DNA of 64,000 nt from Rhizobium sp. CCGE531 (GCF_003627795.1 NZ_CP032684.1:411001-475000), one strand, 5' to 3'; positions 45,022-54,158 are shown, counted from the first letter of the stretch. Numbers and translations: made by a program. Notes: generated by a model not told the origin, from the letters alone.

Positions 45022-45047
45022 GATACGATATTGTAGCGTATCGTATC
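45022..45047. promoter_or_regulatory. TetR dyad operator
   Basis: Perfect 9-base arms GATACGATA (45022-45030) and TATCGTATC (45039-45047) with an 8-base centre. It lies between the divergent TetR start (45005) and the membrane protein start (45116), the usual place and size for a TetR operator. Confidence 0.75.
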
Positions 45048-45115
45048 GCACCATAAGTCAGACCGTCAATATCGGAAGCTCAGGGAGCTGCACTGACGCT
45101 GGAGGGTGGAGAGCA

Positions 45116-45565
45116 ATGGTGGCAACGGTCCTCACAATCCTCGTCACGATCTATGCCGTCCATGCACTGGCGAAGTTTGGCTTCTTCTTCGTGCTAAGTT
45201 ATCGCAGCCGCCGCAAGGCGCTCGACCGCGTTTATGCTGGGAAGACGAGCGCGACAAAGACCGCGGATGCCGTTCTTTTGGTGTTTGCGATTATTCTGGC
45301 AGGTCTGCTCGGCATCCGGGGCGCTGACCATGTGAGCTTTCTCACGGGTCTCCTTGTAGGAATGACCTTGATACAAATCTACTTCCACCAGTTCTCGGTC
45401 CCGCTGTCCTCTGACGAAGCGCCGGAGCCACCGTCCTCGCCAATCAAGATCATGTCGTATGCCATCCAGGCCAGGCCCAGCCGGCCCTGGAAGGAGCTGG
45501 TTGTGATCGCGTGCTTGCTCGCGTGGTCGCTCTACGGCGTCGCACATCAGTACGGACTGCTATGA
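45116..45565 (+). CDS. Four-helix membrane protein, unknown function
   Basis: A 149-residue membrane protein with hydrophobic segments at about 1-24, 48-66, 70-88 and 125-145. Between the first two is a basic loop SYRSRRKALDRVYAGKTSATK, and a proline-rich loop SDEAPEPPSSPIKI precedes helix 4. No family is recognised. GGAGAG lies just before the ATG. It is divergent from TetR (45005) with the GATACGATA dyad between them, so it is probably under TetR control, possibly an efflux or membrane-stress accessory. Confidence 0.75.
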   Translation: MVATVLTILVTIYAVHALAKFGFFFVLSYRSRRKALDRVYAGKTSATKTADAVLLVFAIILAGLLGIRGADHVSFLTGLLVGMTLIQIYFHQFSVPLSSDEAPEPPSSPIKIMSYAIQARPSRPWKELVVIACLLAWSLYGVAHQYGLL

Positions 45566-45681
45566 TGACGCGCCGGTTGCGATGCGGCGCAACATTCGCG
45601 GATTGAACGACACTGCTTCAGGCGATCGCAGCTCGGCTTCCGACCGGATTGCGGCAAGCGTCGCCGGCGACCTGCCGGGCG

Positions 45682-46578
45682 TCAGTCGCGTGATATGGAC
45701 AGCCCCGTGAGAAGCGGAGCGTACGCGGCGAGCCTGCGGGATACGAACTCCGTGAAGAGCCGCACGCGCTTCGTCTTGCGTGTCTCCCCCTGTGTGAGAA
45801 GCCAGAGCGTTCCGTACATGTGCAGGCCGGTGCCCGGCACCCTCACCAGCAGGGGGTCGGCATCTCCGATGAAGCATGGCAGTGTCGTGATCCCGAGCCC
45901 TTGCTGTACTGCAGCGATCTGCGCCTCGCCGTCCGTGACCCTGAACGGAACCCCTGTAGTGCGAACCTCACCCTCGCTGGCCCAATCCGGAATTCCATGA
46001 ATACTTATGACGATCCACCGGATGGGATCAGCCGCGCCCGCGCGCCATGCGGCTAGTCGATCGCGGGACATGTAGACGCCGCCGAACAGCTCCGGTCCCT
46101 TCATGCCGTGAAGATTGAGCGGCAGGGTTTTGCGGTCGTAGACGACCCGGATCGCCACGTCGGCCTCTCGGTTGGTCAGATTTGCCAGCTCGCCTGACGA
46201 CAGGATTTCCATCTCGATGTCCGGATGCAGACGCGCGAAATCGGCGAAGTCCGGCATGAGCAGGTGTGTCGCGAGGGGTGGAGCCAACGTCACCCGCAGA
46301 AGCCCGCGCACGCTTTGGTCGCGCCCGAAGACGCGCGTCTCCAGCTGGTGCGACGACGCTTCCATCTGGTTCGCGAGCTCGAGGACCTCCTCGCCCGCAG
46401 CCGTCAGGCGGTAGCCTGAAGGCAGCTTTTCGAACATCTGCGCCCCGAGGCGTTCCTCGAGCTGTGCGATGCGTCGCAGCACGGTCGAGTGATACACCCC
46501 GAGGCCCTCGGCGGCAGCCCGCACTGAGCCTCCGCGCGCTACGGCAAGAAAGTAGCGAATGTCATCCCAGTCGATCAT
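45682..46578 (-). CDS. LysR-family regulator (MIDW subgroup)
   Basis: A 298-residue LysR regulator starting MIDWDDIRYFLAVARGGSVRAAAEGLGVYHSTVLRRIAQLEERL, with effector domain to the end. The sequence opening is that of the gene at 27756, and a related dyad lies directly before the start codon. It is divergent from the SDR gene at 46846. An upstream in-frame start five codons earlier falls in the operator and is rejected. Confidence 0.93.
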   Translation of the reverse strand: MIDWDDIRYFLAVARGGSVRAAAEGLGVYHSTVLRRIAQLEERLGAQMFEKLPSGYRLTAAGEEVLELANQMEASSHQLETRVFGRDQSVRGLLRVTLAPPLATHLLMPDFADFARLHPDIEMEILSSGELANLTNREADVAIRVVYDRKTLPLNLHGMKGPELFGGVYMSRDRLAAWRAGAADPIRWIVISIHGIPDWASEGEVRTTGVPFRVTDGEAQIAAVQQGLGITTLPCFIGDADPLLVRVPGTGLHMYGTLWLLTQGETRKTKRVRLFTEFVSRRLAAYAPLLTGLSISRD

Positions 46579-46594
46579 GGTGCAATCCTGCACC
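46579..46594. promoter_or_regulatory. Dyad operator next to the LysR start codon
   Basis: A perfect inverted repeat GGTGCA / TGCACC with a 4-base centre, directly adjacent to the ATG of the LysR gene on the minus strand. It shares GTGCAAT..TGCAC with the site at 27735-27758, which belongs to a LysR of the same subgroup. Confidence 0.6.
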
Positions 46595-46845
46595 GCGCGG
46601 TGCGCCTTCTTAAGCCGTATCTAGCGCATCGTACAGCAGTACGCGCGGTCATCATAGCTTATGTCGACGAGCTCGGCCCAGTTCCGAACAGCGGACACCG
46701 ATCGTCGCGGCTGGCGTCAATCGTCCAGCCGGATCGATTTTGCACCACCGATGTGCGCGCTTCCGCACTCAATAACTGACGCCGGCGGACCCATTTCGAG
46801 GTTCTCGGAGGCAGATGCTGTCCCGACACCACAAAAGGAGAAGTC

Positions 46846-47580
46846 ATGGGAAAGCTTGAGGGTAAGGTTGCAGTCATCACGGGCGGATCGAGCGGCATGG
46901 CGCTGGCGAGCGCCAAGCGGTTCGTTGAAGAAGGCGCCTATGTTTTCATCACGGGCCGGAGCCAGGAGGCGCTGGACGAGGCCGTCAAGCTGATCGCCCG
47001 GAACGTGACCGGCGTGCGCGGCGACGCGTCCAATCTCGACGACCTCGACCGCCTGTTCGATACAGTCAAGCGGGAAAAGGGCAAGATCGACGTCCTGTAC
47101 GCGAGCGCCGGCATGGGCGAAGCCGTCCCATTGGGCGAGATTACCGAGCAGCACTTCGATGCGGCCTTCAACCTGAATGCGCGCGGCACGCTGTTTACGG
47201 TTCAGAAGGCGTTGCCGTTGTTCAACGATGGCGGATCGATCTTCATGACCGGGTCAGTTGCTTCGGTGAAAGGTTTTCCTGGTTACAGCGTGTATGCGGC
47301 GAGCAAGGCGGCGTTGCGCTCATTCGCACGCACTTGGCTCAACGAACTGAAGGGCAGGAATATCCGGGTGAACGTGCTGAGCCCGGGGCCGATCGCCACG
47401 CCGATGCAGGACCAAGTTCTCACCGAGGAGGCGAAGCGGATGTTCGAATCCCTGATCCCGCGGGGAAAGATGGGCCGTCCTGAGGAAATTGCGGCGGTCG
47501 CGGTGTTTCTTGCTTCAGACGATTCCAGCTTCGTGAATGGGGTGGAGCTATCTGTCGACGGCGGCTTCTCGGCCATCTGA
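46846..47580 (+). CDS. Short-chain dehydrogenase/reductase
   Basis: A 244-residue classical SDR oxidoreductase. NAD(P) binding is at TGGSSGMA (12-19), an NNAG-like segment is YASAGMG (about 85-91), and the catalytic residues are Ser137 (MTGSVAS), Tyr150 and Lys154 (YAASK). A C-terminal PLGRxG-type segment is seen as RGKMGRPEEIAAVAVFLASDDSSFVNGVELSVDGG. It reduces or oxidises an unknown alcohol/carbonyl. The divergent LysR at 45682 is its probable regulator, 252 bases away with no clear further site. Confidence 0.94.
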   Translation: MGKLEGKVAVITGGSSGMALASAKRFVEEGAYVFITGRSQEALDEAVKLIARNVTGVRGDASNLDDLDRLFDTVKREKGKIDVLYASAGMGEAVPLGEITEQHFDAAFNLNARGTLFTVQKALPLFNDGGSIFMTGSVASVKGFPGYSVYAASKAALRSFARTWLNELKGRNIRVNVLSPGPIATPMQDQVLTEEAKRMFESLIPRGKMGRPEEIAAVAVFLASDDSSFVNGVELSVDGGFSAI

Positions 47581-47668
47581 AATCGCGCCTGATCACGGGA
47601 AGCGGCTGACCATCCGGCCGCGCGGAAATCATTCACGGCTCTAAGCGTCAATTAAGGAATTCGAACCG

Positions 47669-47776
47669 ATGACGCGCATCGCTTGGGGCGGCAGTCCGAA
47701 GATCAGCGAAACGGATAACCCGGCGCCGTTGAGGCTCGGGGAACCAATATCAACACGGATCGGAGAAGTATCATGA
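47669..47776 (+). CDS. Small ORF, 35 residues, coupled to next gene
   Basis: A short frame (MTRIAWGGSPKISETDNPAPL...) whose stop overlaps the start of the NADP-binding protein gene in an ATGA. AAGGA lies 10 bases before its ATG. It could be a translated leader, or the relic of a longer gene. The frame has no recognisable family. Confidence 0.3.
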   Translation: MTRIAWGGSPKISETDNPAPLRLGEPISTRIGEVS

Positions 47777-48372
47777 GCTATGCAATTATTGGCTTTGGAG
47801 CGGTGGGCCAAGCACTCGCTCGAGCGTTCGCCCGCAAGGAAATCGAAGTCACGGTCGCGAGCCGCCGGCCGCCGGAGGCATTGATGCCGCAGGCTCAAGC
47901 GATCGGCCCCACGGTCGTCGCCAAATCGCTGCGGGATGCAGTCGAGGCCGACACAATCATTTTGGCGGTCCCGTTCGGGGAGCATCGCGAGGTTGCGAAG
48001 GCCCTCCCGAGCTGGGAAGGCAAGACAATCATCGACGCGACGAACGCATTGGTTTCCTCAGAGGAGCTGGGCGGCCTCCCGTCCTCGGCCTTTGTCGCCA
48101 GGGCATTCACCGGCGCCAAGCTCGTGAAGGGATTCAATCACCTGATTGCGGCCAAGCTGGCTGCCGATCCGATCGTCGAGAGCGGGCACCGGGTCATCTT
48201 TCTGTCGAGCGACGACGAGGATGCGACCGCTCCTGTGGTGGCCCTGGCCAAACAACTCGGGTTCGCACCCGTCAAGCTGGGAAAGCTCGACGAGGGTGGC
48301 GCGCTGGTGCACGCCCGCGATCGCATTTGGGGCCAGCTCATCTTCCAGGATTTGTTCAAGAAGGAGCAGTGA
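47773..48372 (+). CDS. NADPH-dependent F420 reductase-like protein
   Basis: A 199-residue protein of the NADP oxidoreductase, coenzyme F420-dependent (Npdp/YP_F420 type) family. It starts MSYAIIGFGAVGQALARAFARKEIEVTVASRRPPE, a Rossmann fold with the arginines that bind NADPH phosphate, and contains DTIILAVPFGEHREVAKALPSW and FNHLIAAKLAADP. Rhizobia do not make F420, so it is more likely an NADPH-dependent reductase or a structural homologue. It lies 192 bases after the SDR gene on the same strand and may be in its operon. Confidence 0.88.
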   Translation: MSYAIIGFGAVGQALARAFARKEIEVTVASRRPPEALMPQAQAIGPTVVAKSLRDAVEADTIILAVPFGEHREVAKALPSWEGKTIIDATNALVSSEELGGLPSSAFVARAFTGAKLVKGFNHLIAAKLAADPIVESGHRVIFLSSDDEDATAPVVALAKQLGFAPVKLGKLDEGGALVHARDRIWGQLIFQDLFKKEQ

Positions 48373-48416
48373 TCGAAGGCGTATAGACGCTGTTCGGGCA
48401 CACCAGGACGATCCTC

Positions 48417-48452
48417 TTGATGTATACGCCGTATATGTATACGATGTATACA
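48417..48452 (+). promoter_or_regulatory. Promoter and 32-base dyad operator of tetR, leaderless start
   Basis: TTGATG (48417-48422), a 17-base spacer and TACGAT (48440-48445) fit a sigma-70 promoter whose start would be at the A of the tetR ATG (48452), without a ribosome site. The same bases form a 32-base dyad (48421-48452) of TGTATAC and CGTATA arms mirrored on the other side, with three GTATAC hexamers at 48422, 48437 and 48446. A TetR dimer pair bound here would close the promoter. Confidence 0.65.
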
Positions 48453-49030
48453 TGACGACCAAACAGCAAATCTTCGACGCCGCAAAGCGGCGGTTTGAGC
48501 GGGAAGGACTTGCCGGCGTCTCCATGCGCACGATTGCCAAGGACGTCGGCATTACCGCGATGGCCATCTACCGGCACTATCCGGATAAGGAGGCCCTGAC
48601 GAACGCGCTCATGCGAAACGGCATTTCGGCATGGGAGGAACGGGTACGGGCCATTCAGGAGAGCGACCCCATTCAATGGCTCCATGCGGCGAGCGAAGCA
48701 TTTCTTGCTTTCGCGCTCGAGGAGCCACGCCAGTACGAGGCTGCCTTCCTTCTACCCGCCACTCAGGCAAGGCGTTATCCGGACGACTTCGCTGCCGGCC
48801 GTTCCCCCGCGATCGCCATCCTCCACGATCGCATAGAACACGCCAGGAAATTGGGAATGATCGGCAACGTATCCGCGACGGATATGGGGCTCACGCTCAG
48901 CGCGCTTGGCCAGGGATTGGTTTCACTTTACCAAGCCGGCCGCTTTGTCGGCGAACCGGAATTCCGCGCAGCCTACCGTATGGCTATGCTGCATTGCATT
49001 CACTCGTTTCTAAGGAACGATTGCCGATGA
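48452..49030 (+). CDS. TetR-family regulator
   Basis: A 192-residue TetR regulator. The helix-turn-helix reads FDAAKRRFEREGLAGVSMRTIAKDVGITAMAIYRHYPDKEALTNALM. The C-terminal ligand domain is short. The ATG at 48452 is the last base-triplet of the dyad operator, and no Shine-Dalgarno sequence is seen. Its stop overlaps the next gene's start by 4 bases. It therefore controls itself and the apolipoprotein N-acyltransferase paralogue in one operon. Confidence 0.92.
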   Translation: MTTKQQIFDAAKRRFEREGLAGVSMRTIAKDVGITAMAIYRHYPDKEALTNALMRNGISAWEERVRAIQESDPIQWLHAASEAFLAFALEEPRQYEAAFLLPATQARRYPDDFAAGRSPAIAILHDRIEHARKLGMIGNVSATDMGLTLSALGQGLVSLYQAGRFVGEPEFRAAYRMAMLHCIHSFLRNDCR

Positions 49031-50400
49031 CTGCGATCATATGCGCGCTGCTTGGCGGCGTTCTATTCTTCTTTTCTGTAGAACTGAACACGATATGGCC
49101 GTTGATGTGGATCGCGCAGGTGCCGCTTCTGTGGCTTGCCTACGGCCCGGCACGGGCCTGGCATGTGTTCGCCGCGAGTTTTACCGCATATGCGATCGGG
49201 CAGCTCAACCTGTTCGAAGCATATTGGCAGATGGCGCCTGAATTCTCCATCGTCATCGCCATAACCGCAGCTATTTACGCAGCGACAATGCTGTTCGCGA
49301 GAGCAGCGCAAAGACGTCTACCGGCGACAGCCGCTGTGCTCGGCTTTCCCCTACTTTGGACCAGTGTCGAGTACCTTAATGCACGCATTTCGGCGTATGG
49401 CAGCTTCGGTGCGTTTGCTTATAGTCAGGTCCCCGCGCCGGTGTTCATCCAAAGCGCCTCCTTAATCGGCCTGTGGAGCGTCAGCTTTCTTATTTGCGCC
49501 GTTGCGAGCGCATCAGCTCTTTTGCTCAGGGAGGGACGCCGCGCAACGGTTCCCGCGATTGTCGTGGCTGTTCTCTTCGTAGCCAATTTGGCGTTCGGTT
49601 TGGCGCGACTAGCGGCACCTTCCACCGAAACTGTGCTTGTGGCGGCAATCGGAAATGGCGAAACAAACCTCCCCTCCACCGAAGCCGCGGCGCGAAGAGT
49701 TTCACAAGACTACGTCAAGGCAATAACGGTGCTAGCAGCTCAGGAAATACACACCATCGTTCTACCGGAGGAGATAGCTGAGCTTAAGCCCGAATGGCGC
49801 AATGCAATCGATGGCTTCTCAAGCACTGCCGAGGCGACAGGCAGCCGTATCGTCGTGGGATATCGGGAGGTCGCGGAGACACCTCGCAACATCGCTTTCA
49901 CCTTCTCCCGCGACGGCACCGCCCGCTATACAAAACGGCATCTCATACCGGGATTGGAGCCGCTTTCGCCGGGCCTCAGCCCGGGGTTCCTGGGTGCGGG
50001 TCGCGCCGTCGCCATCTGCAAGGACATGGATTTCGAGGATACGATTCGGCGGGACGCGCGGCTTGGCATTCGCATTCTGTTCGTGCCTGCATGGGATTTC
50101 GGCAGGGATCGCGAAGCGCATGCGAACATTGCCATCATGCGCGGTGTCGAAAACGGCTTCGCGATGGTGCGCGCGGCGCGAAATGGGCTTCTGACAATTA
50201 CGGACGCGCAAGGCCGCGTCACCGCTCGCGCCACTGCTGATTCCTCCGAATTGACAACGATCGTCGGGTCGGTGCCCGAGGGGCCTGGGCCGACGCTCTA
50301 TACCCGCATCGGCGATGTCTTCGCTTGGGCCTGTACGGCGGGTGCACTAGTGCTTGCAGCTTGGATATTCAGCCGCTCGCGCGGGCGGCCGCATCGCTGA
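49027..50400 (+). CDS. Apolipoprotein N-acyltransferase paralogue
   Basis: A 457-residue protein with about six membrane helices in the first 200 residues, then a nitrilase-type domain. The Lnt triad is recognisable as Glu248 (VLPEEIAEL), Lys303 (RYTKRHLIPG) and Cys331 (AICKDMDF). It is shorter than typical Lnt (about 510-540) and deviates around the cysteine, where CKDMDF replaces the usual CYE. Rhizobia have their true lnt elsewhere, so this is probably a paralogue that acylates another lipoprotein or amine. It is coupled to the TetR gene. The usual lnt neighbours, ybeX and phoH, are absent. Confidence 0.8.
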   Translation: MTAIICALLGGVLFFFSVELNTIWPLMWIAQVPLLWLAYGPARAWHVFAASFTAYAIGQLNLFEAYWQMAPEFSIVIAITAAIYAATMLFARAAQRRLPATAAVLGFPLLWTSVEYLNARISAYGSFGAFAYSQVPAPVFIQSASLIGLWSVSFLICAVASASALLLREGRRATVPAIVVAVLFVANLAFGLARLAAPSTETVLVAAIGNGETNLPSTEAAARRVSQDYVKAITVLAAQEIHTIVLPEEIAELKPEWRNAIDGFSSTAEATGSRIVVGYREVAETPRNIAFTFSRDGTARYTKRHLIPGLEPLSPGLSPGFLGAGRAVAICKDMDFEDTIRRDARLGIRILFVPAWDFGRDREAHANIAIMRGVENGFAMVRAARNGLLTITDAQGRVTARATADSSELTTIVGSVPEGPGPTLYTRIGDVFAWACTAGALVLAAWIFSRSRGRPHR

Positions 50401-50592
50401 TAACGAGCTCCACAATCGCCAAAACGATGACACCCGATAATCGCCTCGGCAATTGGTCGGTCATTGCCCCTTCGAGACGGCTGACCAGCCAAAGACGCCT
50501 TCAGCGGAGAGGGGCCCCCGCGTTCCGTGACACCGGCCCGCAACCTCCAGAATATGATAGCCCGCGGCACCCGGAGAAGGGAATCTGCGCTC

Positions 50593-51486
50593 TCAAACCA
50601 GCATCGACTGCTGGGCGGAGATACCCGCCGTCGCGCCGAGCGATATTGCCGTGGTGACCGAGGCCATCGCTGGATTTGCAAGATCGCCGGCGGCGTAGAT
50701 GCCGGGTGTGCTGGTTTCGCGGCGTTCGTCGGCCTTGAGGGCAATGCCGAGGGGCGTATTGACCGTGGCGAGGCCCAGTGATTCATGCAGGCTTGCGGAC
50801 GGCTTGTTGCGCGGATGCGCGAACAGGATGTCGACCGTGACATTGGGGGCGGTATCGAGCTTGACAGTGGCATTATGGCCCCCGTGGCGGGCGATCTCGG
50901 TGATCCGGCCATCAACGACAGGTATGTTGCGGCGCGCCAGATCGGCCCGGATATCGGGTGCAATGTCGTGACCATCGGCGAAGACCGTCAACGTGTCGGT
51001 CCAATCATGGTACAGCCTGACATAAGTGTGCGACTGCGGCCCGGACCAGACGAGGCCCCAATGCTGGCCGGCGACTTCAAAGCCGTCGCAATAGGGGCAG
51101 GGCACGATGGATGTGCCCCAGCTTTCGGCAAAGCCCGGAACATCAGGCATCTGGTCGGCAACGCCATAGCTCAGGATCAGGCGGCGCGCGCCGAAGCTTT
51201 CGCCATCGCCAGTGAGGACGGAGAAATTGTCGATGGCGCCGGAGACGCTGTCGGCCCGGGCATTGACCAGCTTGACCGTGGGATAACGCGCCAGTTGCTG
51301 CCGCGCCTCAGCCAGAATGTCCAGCGGTGGCTTGTGGTCGTGGCCGAGCAGGCCATGCGAGTGGCCGGCGAAACGATTGCGCGGCAGGCCGGTATCGAGA
51401 ACGGTGACCTTGCGGCGGGCACGGCCGAGCTGCAGCGCGGCGGCGAGGCCGGCAAAGCTGCCGCCGATGATGATGACGTCATCCAT
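50593..51486 (-). CDS. Thioredoxin-reductase-like FAD oxidoreductase
   Basis: A 297-residue flavoprotein of the thioredoxin-reductase fold. The FAD loop is GGSFAGLAAALQLGRA, the redox-active pair is CPYC (130-133), and the closing FAD motif is GIYAAGDLAN. These short NADPH-dependent enzymes often act without thioredoxin on small molecules such as dithiols in secondary metabolism. The CPYC form, unlike CATC of TrxB, is typical of this group. The ATG at 51486 has GGAG about 9 bases upstream. It is divergent from TetR at 51766 and probably controlled by it. Confidence 0.92.
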   Translation of the reverse strand: MDDVIIIGGSFAGLAAALQLGRARRKVTVLDTGLPRNRFAGHSHGLLGHDHKPPLDILAEARQQLARYPTVKLVNARADSVSGAIDNFSVLTGDGESFGARRLILSYGVADQMPDVPGFAESWGTSIVPCPYCDGFEVAGQHWGLVWSGPQSHTYVRLYHDWTDTLTVFADGHDIAPDIRADLARRNIPVVDGRITEIARHGGHNATVKLDTAPNVTVDILFAHPRNKPSASLHESLGLATVNTPLGIALKADERRETSTPGIYAAGDLANPAMASVTTAISLGATAGISAQQSMLV

Positions 51487-51708
51487 GGTGATAAGCTCCG
51501 TGTTGTGTATGGAGGGGGTTGGGCTGAGCCTGACGCGAGATATCGTCCAGCGATACGCGCTCGAGACAGGCAGCGAACAGGGCTCCGGCATCGGGGAGAA
51601 AGTCGCCCATGACTGTGTTGACCGGGCGGACAATGCCGCATTCGATATCGCCGGGCGACCAGGGGAAACTTGATGGGGAGGACAGGTTGAAACCTCTTGC
51701 ACATTTCT

Positions 51709-51724
51709 GATACTGCATGGTATC
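51709..51724. promoter_or_regulatory. Possible TetR operator
   Basis: GATAC (51709-51713) and GTATC (51720-51724) with a 6-base centre lie between the divergent FAD oxidoreductase and TetR genes. A second GATACTG occurs at 51741. The short arms make this weak. Confidence 0.4.
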
Positions 51725-51765
51725 GTAATTCAAGAATAAAGATACTGTCAAGTACTGGAATTATC

Positions 51766-52416
51766 GTGACCGAAAATAGCCAGGGCCGGCGCGGCCGGCC
51801 CGCCAACGAGGCGCTTGGCCAAACGATAGCCGACGCCGCGTGCGAACTCTTTGTGGAATTGGGTTTTCAAGCGACGACATTGGACAAGGTCGCCCAGCGA
51901 GCGAAGATATCCAAGCTCAGCATCTATCGGCACTTCGAGAACAAGGAGGCGCTGTTCAGCGCGGCCATCGCGGCCGGCTGCCATCAGTTGTTTGCACCAC
52001 AGACCCTTCTTGAAGGCGCCGACGGTTCGGTCGAAGATCGGCTGATGGCGGTGGGATCATTACTGCTTCGCACGCTGTTGAGATCAGACGTCCGCAGTGT
52101 CGAAGCCATGGTCATGGCTGACAAGACGGATGAAAAGTCGTTAGGCAAGCTCCATTACGAAGCCGGCCCTGCTCATGTCATCGCCCAGATCGAGGCCCTG
52201 TTGCGTCAGTTGCACGCGAAGGCGGTTCTGAACGTGCCCGATCCTCGCCAGTCCGCCCGCTTGTTTGCCGCGCTTTTCAAAGGATCCGATCTCCTGATGA
52301 TCGCACGCTTCGATGAGGCGAGAGCAGGGGACGACAACGAAATCGAATCCTATTGCCGGTCGGCCGTCGCCATGTTCATCGCCGCGCACGGTGGCAACGA
52401 CCACGCGGGCGGATAG
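51766..52416 (+). CDS. TetR-family regulator
   Basis: A 216-residue TetR regulator starting with GTG and continuing ENSQGRRGRPANEALGQTIADAACELFVELGFQATTLDKVAQRAKISKLSIYRHFENKEALFSAAI. The C-terminal domain matches TetR_C of the AefR/YbjK type. There is an AT-rich tract before the start but no clear ribosome site. It is divergent from the FAD oxidoreductase gene and likely represses it together with itself. Confidence 0.9.
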   Translation: MTENSQGRRGRPANEALGQTIADAACELFVELGFQATTLDKVAQRAKISKLSIYRHFENKEALFSAAIAAGCHQLFAPQTLLEGADGSVEDRLMAVGSLLLRTLLRSDVRSVEAMVMADKTDEKSLGKLHYEAGPAHVIAQIEALLRQLHAKAVLNVPDPRQSARLFAALFKGSDLLMIARFDEARAGDDNEIESYCRSAVAMFIAAHGGNDHAGG

Positions 52417-52497
52417 CCTCAGCAACTCTCTCGCAACAGCACGAAGTTCATTTTCGTATTCGACGAGGATCTTCTACACCCAGCGCAAAATTGAACT

Positions 52498-54060
52498 TCA
52501 CTCCCACTCGATCGTGCCGGGCGGCTTCGAAGTCACGTCGTAGACCACGCGGTTGATGCCGCGGACTTCGTTGATGATGCGGGTCGCGGCGCGGCCGAGG
52601 AATTCCATGTCGTAGTGGTAGAAATCCGCCGTCATGCCGTCGACGGAGGTAACGGCGCGCAGCGCGCAGACGAATTCGTAGGTGCGGCCGTCGCCCATGA
52701 CGCCGACGGTCTGGACCGGCAAGAGCACGGCGAATGCCTGCCAGATGGCGTCGTAGAGGCCGGCCTTGCGGATCTCGTCGAGATAGATGGCATCGGCTTC
52801 GCGCAGGATCTCCAGCTTCTCGCGGGTGATGCCGCCGGGGCAGCGGATGGCAAGGCCCGGGCCGGGGAAGGGGTGGCGGCCGATGAAGCTGTCGGGCAGG
52901 CCGAGCTCCTTGCCGAGCGCGCGCACCTCATCCTTGAAAAGTTCGCGCAGCGGCTCGACGAGCTGCATCTTCATGCGCTCCGGCAGGCCGCCGACATTGT
53001 GGTGCGACTTGATGGTGACCGAGGGGCCGCCGGTGAAGGAAACGCTCTCGATGACATCGGGATAGAGCGTGCCCTGGCCGAGGAAATCGGCGCCGCCCAG
53101 TTTCTTGGCTTCTTCTTCGAACGTTTCGATGAAGAGACGGCCGATGATCTTGCGCTTGGTCTCGGGGTCGCTGACACCTTCCAACTCGCCGATGAAGCGG
53201 TCGGAAGCGTCCACATGCAAGAGATGCAGATTGTAGTGCTCGCTGAACATGGCGACGACGTTGGCCGCCTCGTCCTTGCGCATCAGGCCGTGGTCGACGA
53301 GGATACAGGTGAGCTGGTCGCCGACGGCCTCGTGGATCAGCAGCGCGGCAACGGAGGAATCGACGCCGCCGGACAATGCGCAGATGACGCGCTTGTCGCC
53401 GACCTGATCGCGGATCGCCTGCACCGCCTTGGCGCGATAGGCCGACATCGACCAGTCGCCCTTGATGCCGGCGATGTTGTGGATGAAATTGCCGATCAGC
53501 TTGGCGCCGTCGGGTGTATGCACGACTTCCGGATGGAACTGCACGCCGTAATATCTGCGCTTCTCGTCGGCGATGAAGGCGTAAGGCGCGTTCGAGGAGG
53601 TGGCGACCACTTCGAAGCCATCGGGCAGCGCAGTGACGCGGTCGCCGTGGCTCATCCAGACCTGATGGCGCGAGCCGGCCGACCAGAGGCCCTCGAACAG
53701 GGCGCAATCCGTGTTGACGTCCAGGAAGGCGCGGCCGAATTCGCGATGATGGCCGCTCTCGACCTTGCCGCCGAGCTGCATGCACATGGTCTGCTGGCCG
53801 TAGCAGATGCCGAACACCGGAATACCGCTGTCGAAGATGATCTGCGGCGCCCGCGGCGAGCCTTCGTCGACGGTCGAGGCCGGGCTGCCAGAGAGGATCA
53901 CGGCCTTCGGCTGCAGCCGCTTGAAACCGGCTTCGGCGGATTGGAAGGGGACGATTTCGCAGTAGACACCCGCTTCGCGCACGCGGCGTGCGATGAGCTG
54001 CGTCACCTGGCTGCCAAAATCGACGATGAGAACGGTGTCTGGATGTGCTGTCTGGGTCAT
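52498..54060 (-). CDS. guaA: GMP synthase, glutamine-hydrolysing
   Basis: A 520-residue two-domain enzyme converting XMP to GMP. The glutaminase domain has nucleophile Cys86 (GICYGQQ), His176 and Glu178 (FHPE). The synthetase part carries the P-loop SGGVDSS (230-236), and the C-terminal dimerisation domain ends PPGTIEWE, the nearly universal GuaA end. Length and motifs are standard. It is the anchor showing that this part is chromosome-like core sequence. The upstream 161 bases hold repeat copy 4. Confidence 0.98.
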   Translation of the reverse strand: MTQTAHPDTVLIVDFGSQVTQLIARRVREAGVYCEIVPFQSAEAGFKRLQPKAVILSGSPASTVDEGSPRAPQIIFDSGIPVFGICYGQQTMCMQLGGKVESGHHREFGRAFLDVNTDCALFEGLWSAGSRHQVWMSHGDRVTALPDGFEVVATSSNAPYAFIADEKRRYYGVQFHPEVVHTPDGAKLIGNFIHNIAGIKGDWSMSAYRAKAVQAIRDQVGDKRVICALSGGVDSSVAALLIHEAVGDQLTCILVDHGLMRKDEAANVVAMFSEHYNLHLLHVDASDRFIGELEGVSDPETKRKIIGRLFIETFEEEAKKLGGADFLGQGTLYPDVIESVSFTGGPSVTIKSHHNVGGLPERMKMQLVEPLRELFKDEVRALGKELGLPDSFIGRHPFPGPGLAIRCPGGITREKLEILREADAIYLDEIRKAGLYDAIWQAFAVLLPVQTVGVMGDGRTYEFVCALRAVTSVDGMTADFYHYDMEFLGRAATRIINEVRGINRVVYDVTSKPPGTIEWE

Positions 54061-54158
54061 GGCGAGCCTTTAATGAAAAGCGCTTTCCCTGGCAATCGGG
54101 CAAATCATGCGAGGGCCGATTTTATTGTCCCGATTGTCCTCGATCTGTTTACTTCAAC

